Source: Pollenia angustigena (Eukaryota > Arthropoda > Insecta > Diptera > Polleniidae). From it: a stretch of DNA of 64,000 nt. Below are positions 57,451 to 64,000 of this stretch, in pieces (the stretch's first letter is position 1; the number at the start of each line of letters is the position of its first letter). Both the position numbers and the translations under genes were made by a program. A model generated the notes under the pieces. The model searched no databases, was not told where the DNA came from, and worked only from the letters and a program-made list of their open reading frames with translations. The stretch covers positions 56,668,308 through 56,732,307 of the forward strand of contig OV884056.1 in NCBI GenBank assembly GCA_930367215.1. The letters run 5' to 3'.

Positions 57451-58090
57451 ATGACTAATAAAACCCTGACTAATATAACCTGAATCTCTCAAAGTTTTTC
57501 TTGGGAATCAAAAATTAATTATCAAGGTTTCGTTATAATGTGCTAAATTCCCATTTCATACTATTGACAAACTGAAGTTTATTGTTGATGGGATAAGCTA
57601 TTCCTATGCGCATTTCACTGGTTGCTAAGGGCAGATCGTCAGGAAACTTCATCCAAAGATTTTAGAAAAACTAAAGATATTATACAAATAAAACCCCAGT
57701 TTTACTTGTAATGATATCAAAGCTTAAACAAAAACAACAACAATAAACAGTGAGTTTATCTTTTCTTACAATCCCGACCACAATTGGCTGATTTTTTGTC
57801 AACTCTAAATGTAGTTGTAAGTGGGTAAAGAAAAAACAAAAATAAAACAAATTTCTTTATTTTATTTTGCCAGTTCATATCTATTTTGAATTCTAGATAA
57901 ATCTAATCATGCGAAATAAAGTATTTCCGCGTACTTTATTTTACTCATAAAGTATAGAGTACAATTACTCGAAATAACGTACAATACTTTATTATAAAGT
58001 ACGGTTGGCAAGCCTAGTTACAATATTGTATTCGTAGCCAAAAATTGTTTAATCAACTTTATAGATTTTTAGCGAATTACAGAATACGGC

Positions 58091-58832
58091 CACTGGTTAT
58101 TTTTAAATCAATGTATAAAATTGTTTTTTCTCAAATTTTTATTTATTTAGAATTTTATTGTGCGATATCCTTTTTTCACTAATACTTAACATTTTCTTTG
58201 TAATAAAAACTAGTTTTAAATATTTTCTTTGTTTAAAAACTACAGAAATTTATTTACAAAACGAATTTACAAGATTTTATTTTTTTTAATCTTTAATTTT
58301 TATTTTGACCTTATTTTTAATAATTTTTTAAATAATTTTGCTACAAAAAGAGAATATTATTGAAAGAAATGTATTTAAGACAAGGAACATTGTTGTTTTG
58401 AGTAGTTATAAATTTAAGTTTTCTAAGAAATATTTTTAATACCAAGAAAATAATAAAATTTTGATTTAGAAAAAAAAAATATGTAAATACTGCATTCATT
58501 TTAATAAATATTTAAAAATTTAATCACATATTTCCTTTTAAAATTAATAAAGAAATTTATTAAGTTTAAGGATTTTTAAAAATAATGGCCTACTGACTTA
58601 AATATAGTTAAATAGATATTTTATTAAGTAATAGAAATTTGCTAAATTAATTTTGCTTAAAATTTAAAGTATCACTAAAATAAAGGAATACAACTCTGGT
58701 TCAGATAAGAGAAAAAGAGAGTTTAACTCCTTTAATGTTATTCTCTCCCAAAATTGTGTACTCATTTAGATTTGCATAATCGCTGTTTTTTTTTTTTTTT
58801 TTGATTAAAGTTTAAGTTTCTTAAATTAATTA
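58091..58832. other. 3' flank and likely 3'UTR of the guanylate cyclase gene
   Basis: AT-rich sequence following the cyclase stop codon on the minus strand. Several AATAAA words (as TTTATT on the plus strand, for example at 58558 and 58619) could serve for polyadenylation; none can be singled out. Confidence 0.45.
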
Positions 58833-61800
58833 CTATGAATTAATTTTTGCCAGTAATGGTTGTGTAACAGCATTTACCGTTGTTTGATGAAGATGATTGT
58901 GATGTTGATGATTCCCTGTCGATACAGCCCTTTCGCTTTCCCCGTCATGCAAATTTGTCTTTGGAGTTTTGTTTGCTGGTATTTTGCACTCGTCTTCCAA
59001 ACCATTTGGAGAGTTTTGTAGCAATTGGAAATTTCTACAATTATTTGCTTTAACTAAATTTTGATATTGACTAGTGTTTGTATTACAATTATTATAATTA
59101 GTAATTTGTGGGGGTGCGGTACGATGCTGCTGCAGATGTTGATGATGATTGCTGGATTTGTGATTAACTGAATAATTATCGCCATTTAAAGCGTTTTGAG
59201 TTGGTATCAAAGCAGAAGGTACTTCTAACTCTTCTTCGGTGTTTTCCGCCTCTGCCTCACCCTCCTCGTCTTCGTATACACGGTTGGCAACTAGATTTTG
59301 AGTTTCCTCAGGGTTTTCATTAATATTAAATTTTATGCGGTTCGCACTATTCAAACTTGCTGTTTCGCTCGAGTTCATTAGGCTAGTAATGGTGGGGGAG
59401 TTTTTTAATCTCAATCTTGAGTGAGCCGGCTGGAGAACGCCGGTCAGGTTGGAGTTGGATTGGGTTAAGGCTAATTGAGTGTAGCTATGTTTGCCATTGC
59501 TGTGAGTCTTAAGAGTGCCCGATAAAGGCAATCTAAAATTGGCCATTTCCCAACAACCCTCTTTGGAATCATCTCTTAGAGAACGGCTGCTGTAAATATC
59601 ATTTGCGGGTGGTTTAATTGAATGCGCGGCAATACCTTTAGCACTTGCTTCCAGATAATTGTATAAATCATCAGTCTTATAATCATTACCATTAAGTTTG
59701 GGTGAAGAGGAAGAAATATTACGTTTTACCCTTAAATTTGGAGAGTTATGACGACTATCCACAATTTGCTGCTGGTGTGTTTGAAGTTGATAAGGTGGCA
59801 GGAATTGTGCTGCATCGGAATTTTGCTTATGCAGCAAACCGTAACGTGGTACTTGCTTTAAGGAAGATCTCCGAGATAACATTAGCTTTTGTGGTGAAAT
59901 AGGTGACTCCACCTTTTGTACTTCGCCCTCCAGCCAATAGGTTAGCATTTCTCCCTTACCCTTCATGGGCACATAACCTCGTTCGGTGGTTATGAAAGTG
60001 CCAAATTCATCTAAAGCTAATTTTGTTTTCTCACTTATGTGTATTTTCAAAGCTTCACCATTGGATTCCATACGTGAAGCGGTATTTACAGTATCCCCAA
60101 ACAAGCAATATCTGGGCATTTTCAAGCCCACCACTCCGGCCACACAGGCGCCTGTATGCAGACCAATACGCAACTTCAAACGATCATTTGGTCGATGGTG
60201 TATCTTAAAATTATGCACAGCCTCTAGCAGAGCCAAAGCAAGACGGGCGATTTCCCGGGCATGTTGATTGCCATTGCGTATGGGCAGCCCGGAAACTACC
60301 ATATAAGCATCACCTATTGTCTCCACTTTGTAGACATCGAAATTCTCCACGATGGAATCAAAACAGGTATAGAGATCATTAAGGAATTGCACCACTTGCA
60401 TGGGGGTACTTTCGGCGGAAATAGCCGTAAAACCGACTATATCGGAAAAATAGATTGTCACTTGGTCGAAGGTTTCGGCCACAACTGGCTGACCACTGAT
60501 CAGCTGGGCAGCTACACTTTGAGGCAATAGCTGATATAGTAATTTTTCACATTTCTTCTTTTCTTCTATGTAATCCTGGGTACGCTCTTCGACTAATTCT
60601 TCTAAATTATTGGCATACTGTTCCATACGTTTAAGTAAATTGTCGACAATGTTGCCAGTTTCGTTGTCTCTGAAAGAAAAGTGGGGAAAAACATTATACT
60701 CAAATCTTCCTTAAGTTCTTTAAAATTTTTATTTTCATACCCTCCACCACAATTAGTTGTGAAGAGGGTATACTAAGTTTATTATTCCGTTTGAAACTTT
60801 TTTATTATTAAATAAATTATACATATTCTAGCTCCCTGAGTAATACTAAGTCAATTTAGCCATGTCCGTCTGTCTGTACGTCTGTTGAAAACACGCTCAC
60901 TTTCGAAAAATTCAAAAGAAATGACCAAACTTGGTGTCAAATTACTTGTAGCTATCCTAAACAGTTTGGGATTGAAATCCAGCAAAATTGGCTTAGTAGT
61001 ATCAGAGCTATGAATCAAAATGTGGAACCACCACCATAAAAAATTGATAATTTTGTTACAAAAACTAACATAAATGGTGGAACAATGATATAAGATTTTG
61101 CAAAAATTCGTTTTATTCGTCTGGAAATCACGCTGTTAAATTTCATGAAGATCCGTCCATAATTTACCCTAGGCCTCATATAAGCACTACTCCCGGAAAA
61201 CAGTATAGTAAGCGTAAAACCGTTTTAAATAATGCTATCATATCAAAATATAGCACGTCATAGTTTTATAGGACTAGACTGTGAAATTTCGTGAAGTTCG
61301 GTCCAAAATTTTCCTTAGGCCCCATAAAAACCCTACTACCGGAAAACAGTTTAGCACGCCTTAAACCGTCCATAATTTACTATATGCCCCATATAAAGCC
61401 CACTCTGGTAAATTAAATAAATACACCTAAAATCGTAGCGGATATTGATATTCCGGTTAAATTTCTTCCAATTAAGCTTCATATGGCCAGAATAAATGTC
61501 ATGCAATTTTGTGGTTTACCGACAATAATTTACATCATATTTATATAGCAGGCTACTGAAATTCACTGTAAACGCTCAAACTAATTTCACCACTGTATTG
61601 AAATTTATTGTTACGAATCATGATATTTTACTCAAGATTGTTGGTCAATAATTGAATAAAGGTTTAAACCGCAACCAATTTTAATGCTGATGTTTGTTTT
61701 TATAATGATAAATCAATACCATATAGATATCATATAGATATCACTCCTGAAATATTCGAACTGTCGGTGGAGGGTATAAAAGATTCGGCACAGCCGAATA

Positions 61801-62015
61801 TACAACACTAACTTGTTTTATTTTATCCACTTACTTATTTATATTTCTTATAACTGTCTTTAAGGCATTAAAATCTGGCCTTTCCAGTGGATCCTCTGAC
61901 CAGCATTTTTGCATAACCGTATTAATTTCTTTGTAATTATTTGGTATTTCAACAAGTTGTGGCCTAAAAGGAAATTGAACTACATGTGGATGACCCTTGA
62001 CCAAGTAAACGATTT
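58833..62015 (-). CDS. Receptor-type guanylate cyclase, last two coding exons (partial)
   Basis: Exon A (62015-61835) encodes [20 protein letters not shown] and then [18 protein letters not shown], the last lobe of the catalytically dead kinase-homology domain. Exon B (60669-58833) joins in phase as [20 protein letters not shown]. It continues through the dimerisation helix ([13 protein letters not shown]) into the cyclase domain. Counting from the Met at 60626, D62 (FSDIVGF) and D106 (IGDAY) bind metal. E102 and C174 are the pair that select GTP over ATP, and N181 and R185 complete the site, so it should make cGMP. A tail of about 360 residues rich in Gln, Asn and His follows and ends in [10 protein letters not shown]. 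The extracellular, transmembrane and first kinase-like exons are beyond the window. Gyc32E, Gyc76C and related fly receptors are candidates; I cannot choose. Confidence 0.93.
60739..61817 (+). mobile_element. Dispersed fly repeat inside the cyclase intron
   Basis: It starts ATACCCTCCACCACAATTAG and GAGGGTATAC. It has the GCCATGTCCGTCTGTCTG block, about two diverged TTTCATGAAGATCCGTCC units, and ends CGGTGGAGGGTATAAAAG, GATTCGGCACAGCCGAATAT and AACTTGTTTT. It fills nearly all of the intron (60670-61834), in antisense to the gene. The closest relative in the window is 40203-41461. Confidence 0.9.
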
Positions 62016-62365
62016 CTGTAATGAAAGAACATAAACACAATATAAATTAATATAAATTTCCATTGAAAATGGCTTAAGCAAATAATATTATAAATACTGT
62101 TGACAACATAATTTGTGTATCAAAAAAGGAATTGTAGTGTATCATTAAATTATTGTTTTTGTTGTTGTCATTGTCATCCAGTAGTTGGTAAAATTGACCC
62201 AAATGAGCCAATTAAATATGGAATAATGTCTAAAAGGAAAATAATTGATAAACATACTTGTCTTGTTAACCATTTAAATTATGTTAATGATGACAATTAT
62301 TAGTGTGTGTGTGCGGAAATACGTTTATACATTTAATGTTAGAATAAATATTAGGGTAGGGTATA
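62016..62365. other. Intron sequence of the cyclase gene
   Basis: No exon is recognised. The sequence is AT-rich with a short TGTTGTTGTCATTG run. Confidence 0.5.
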
Positions 62366-62762
62366 TTTTTATCTATACCCTGCAAATAATATGACCAGTC
62401 CAAACACGCGTGTAAAGAGTAGTCCACAAGGGACCAGGACTAGTCCAAAAGTAACCCAAACGTATGGAAAAAACCTGATCTATTTAACATTACGATGTCC
62501 TGGAAGAGCACCATATAACCCACCTTTGGACCACTAAGGAGTAGTTTTAAAACTACTCCATGGTATACTCAAGAGGATTAGTTTTGAATTCGTTTAAAAA
62601 CGAAAGCATGTCGTTAAAAAACGAAGACATGTCGTCTCACTACAAACACTTTTTAACAATGACATGGTCCATGCTTGCATTACATCGGACCAGTCCATGG
62701 AGTAGTCCATTTTATCAAAATGGATCAGGTGGTCCAATTTTATTTGAAGGGTATATATAAAA
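62366..62762. mobile_element. ~400-bp non-autonomous element with GGACCAGTCC words
   Basis: ATTTTTATCTATACCCTGCA at the left is mirrored by TGAAGGGTATATATAAAAAT at the right. GGACCA, AGTAGTCC and ACCAGTCC words are reiterated throughout. There is no coding potential. It lies in the cyclase intron. Confidence 0.7.
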
Positions 62763-62796
62763 ATAAGTTACATTGTGTTAGTAATTGATGTTTCTG

Positions 62797-63075
62797 CACT
62801 GAAAAAATTTTCTTCACAGATCCAATGAAATTTACATTAAAATTCAACCTATGTAACCCTTCATTGGATTAATGAAGGATTAATAAAATCAATGACAAAA
62901 TTTTCATTGATTTTATGAATCCTTATTAAAAAAATGGATAAAATAAACGTTTGTCATTAAACTAATGCAAAATTTGCATTGATTTTATGAAACATTTCAT
63001 AAATCCAATGAAGGGTTACATAGGTTGAATTTTAATGTAAATTTCATTGGATCTGTGAAGAAAATTTTTTCAGTG
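62797..63075. mobile_element. 279-bp foldback MITE with ~75-bp near-perfect arms
   Basis: The left arm starts CACTGAAAAAATTTTCTTCA at 62797. It is repeated in reverse complement up to 63075 with essentially no mismatch over about 75 bases. The centre contains CATTGATTTTATGAA in two further copies. CACTG ends and a possible 2-bp TG duplication hint at the EnSpm/CACTA group. The perfection of the arms suggests a young insertion. Confidence 0.92.
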
Positions 63076-63344
63076 TGTAAAGTTCACGTGGAAGGTGACG
63101 TCAATACCAAGGTTTTTATGTATCAACGGTCTTCAAATGTGTATTGGTTCATGAGTTATAGCCATTTTAGTGATAACTGCATTCATTCCGAAACATGTAT
63201 TTATATTCCCATACAGATATCAACAAAATGTCCTCCATTTTGAACTCCTCCGAAATGGCTTGACCGATTTTTATGAAATTTTGTATTTGTATTTGTTAGG
63301 TATGAGAATAGGTCGTAGAGTGTATTTTATATCGCTAGAGTGCG
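63076..63344. other. Intron sequence, possibly Helitron-derived
   Basis: 63240-63345 (TGGCTTGACCGATTTTTATGAAATTTTG) leads directly into the Helitron-type repeats and is probably part of the same element. Confidence 0.5.
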
Positions 63345-63747
63345 CAAAATATTGCAGTAGGGGTAAAAGCTCCCACTCCCCAACCTTCTAAACTAATCAA
63401 CCGGGTTTCTTAAAATTTGGCATGCAGACAATGCAACATCTGAGAGAGGATAGGGAATAGGGTGTGAAATTGGGTAAGAGGGTTAAAAGCTCCCCTCCCT
63501 CTATCTTCTTAGCTAATCAACCGGTTTTCTTCAAATTTGGCATGCATACACTGTAACATCGGAAAGAGGACAGGGCATTTAATAGGGCATATATCTTCTT
63601 AACTAATCAATTAATTTTCTTGAAATTGGATAGGCAAATAGTATAACATCTGGAAAGAACTAAAGATTATAGGCTTTGGCTAGCAGACACTGCTACTTCT
63701 GAAAGAAATAAGTAATGTGGCAAAACAACGTTTGCCGGGCCAGCTAG
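63345..63747 (+). mobile_element. Helitron-type 3' part, copy 2
   Basis: Three to four ~110-120-base units with AAAGCTCCC and AATTTGGCATGCAGACA are followed by GGCAAAAC AAC GTTTGCC GGGCCAG CTAG then T. The hairpin plus CTAG end is the same as at 10783. The unit number differs between the two copies. Confidence 0.82.
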
Positions 63748-64000
63748 TTATTTATATTTATAATGTGACGATAAATTTGGTAAGGATTTTTGTATTTAAT
63801 TTAAAACTCTGATAAATATTTATGTAGATATAACTGCCAAATATCCATATCTCAAAACAAACTTTTAAAAGCGCTTCAATTTTATCTTAGAAACATCGAA
63901 CTATTCTTTGAAGTATTCTTGAAAGTAACGGGATTATTATGTAGATCCTCCAATGAACAGTTATGTTCTATGCTTGCTTTTTATACCCACCGCCAAAAAG
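63748..64000. other. Window end, no gene recognised
   Basis: The last 20 bases (TTTTTATACCCACCGCCAAA) resemble the start of an ATACCC-type dispersed repeat that continues past the edge. Confidence 0.5.

Larger units (their letters stand above)
53542..58016. mobile_element. 4475-bp composite hAT element with AAAGTAC-rich ends
   Basis: The left terminus TAGGGTTCCCAAC and right terminus GTTGGCAAGCCTA are related inverted ends. The 8-bp duplication GTTACAAT is perfect (53534-53541 and 58017-58024). AAAGTAC / GTACTTT words recur at 53570-53630 and 57930-58005. The interior has filled with later insertions: a copy of the 47740 repeat, a hairpin, a piggyBac-like element and a MITE. The original hAT body would be under about 1.5 kb. 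Confidence 0.9.
53384..58090. mobile_element. Small MITE with GCCGTATTCTGTAA ends, split by a 4.5-kb insertion
   Basis: GCCGTATTCTGTAACTTGCT at 53384 is mirrored by GCGAATTACAGAATACGGC at 58072-58090. Removing the hAT element between 53542 and 58016 and one duplication leaves about 224 bases. Its own target duplication is not evident. Confidence 0.75.

Noticed and set aside
59702..60530. Plus-strand frames antisense to the cyclase exon
   Set aside because: The minus strand carries the complete cyclase domain; these are by-products of its base composition.
1..64000. CRISPR array, bacterial operon or prophage
   Set aside because: No regularly spaced repeats with unique spacers, no ribosome-binding sites or tightly packed genes; exon structure and repeats are eukaryotic.

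Overview
The window looks like AT-rich nuclear DNA of a brachyceran fly, most likely a calyptrate such as a blow fly, flesh fly or house fly relative. The evidence is the exon-intron genes with short GT-AG introns, proteins that read like Drosophila orthologues, and dispersed repeats of a kind I associate with calyptrate genomes. Species-level assignment is not possible by eye.

Three host genes are supported, all on the minus strand. (1) 11368-12021 holds the first two coding exons of a secreted large lipid transfer protein-type gene, running off the left side. (2) 16928-20265 holds a complete six-exon half-type ABC transporter, orthologous to Drosophila Hmt-1 / vertebrate ABCB6. (3) 58833-62015 holds the last two coding exons of a membrane guanylate cyclase (end of the kinase-homology domain, cyclase domain, long tail). 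Its upstream exons lie beyond the right edge. I see no evidence that these genes are functionally linked.

Almost everything else is mobile-element DNA, much of it nested. 1-479 is a large foldback. 4038-7611 is a DNA transposon with about 470-bp inverted repeats and a broken but recognisable zinc-finger transposase gene of a family I cannot name. 8722-9010, 33440-34008 and 44243-44430 are mariner-like remnants. 34434-42479 is a CACTG-ended EnSpm/CACTA-like element with decayed transposase and DUF4806-like genes, stuffed with younger insertions. 54446-56417 is a piggyBac-like element with TTAA target sites, carrying a LINE RNase H fragment. 10092-10783 and 63345-63747 are Helitron-type 3' ends with satellite arrays. 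Non-LTR remnants lie at 13900-14288, 22672-23325, 26398-26812 and 55280-55860. tRNA-derived SINE-like units lie near 27126, 36524 and 51620.

The most coherent pattern is a set of hAT-type non-autonomous elements with perfect 8-bp target-site duplications: 15936-16170, 24616-25759, 29816-30865, 37943-39338, 39965-40189, 49561-50453 and 53542-58016. The larger five each carry a different short word repeated many times at both ends (GGCGGC, GCCGATTTT, TAGCGCTTTT, CGGTTTCGG, AAAGTAC). One of them (29816-30865) can be checked internally, because a second copy of the element it landed in (38944-39192) preserves the empty site.
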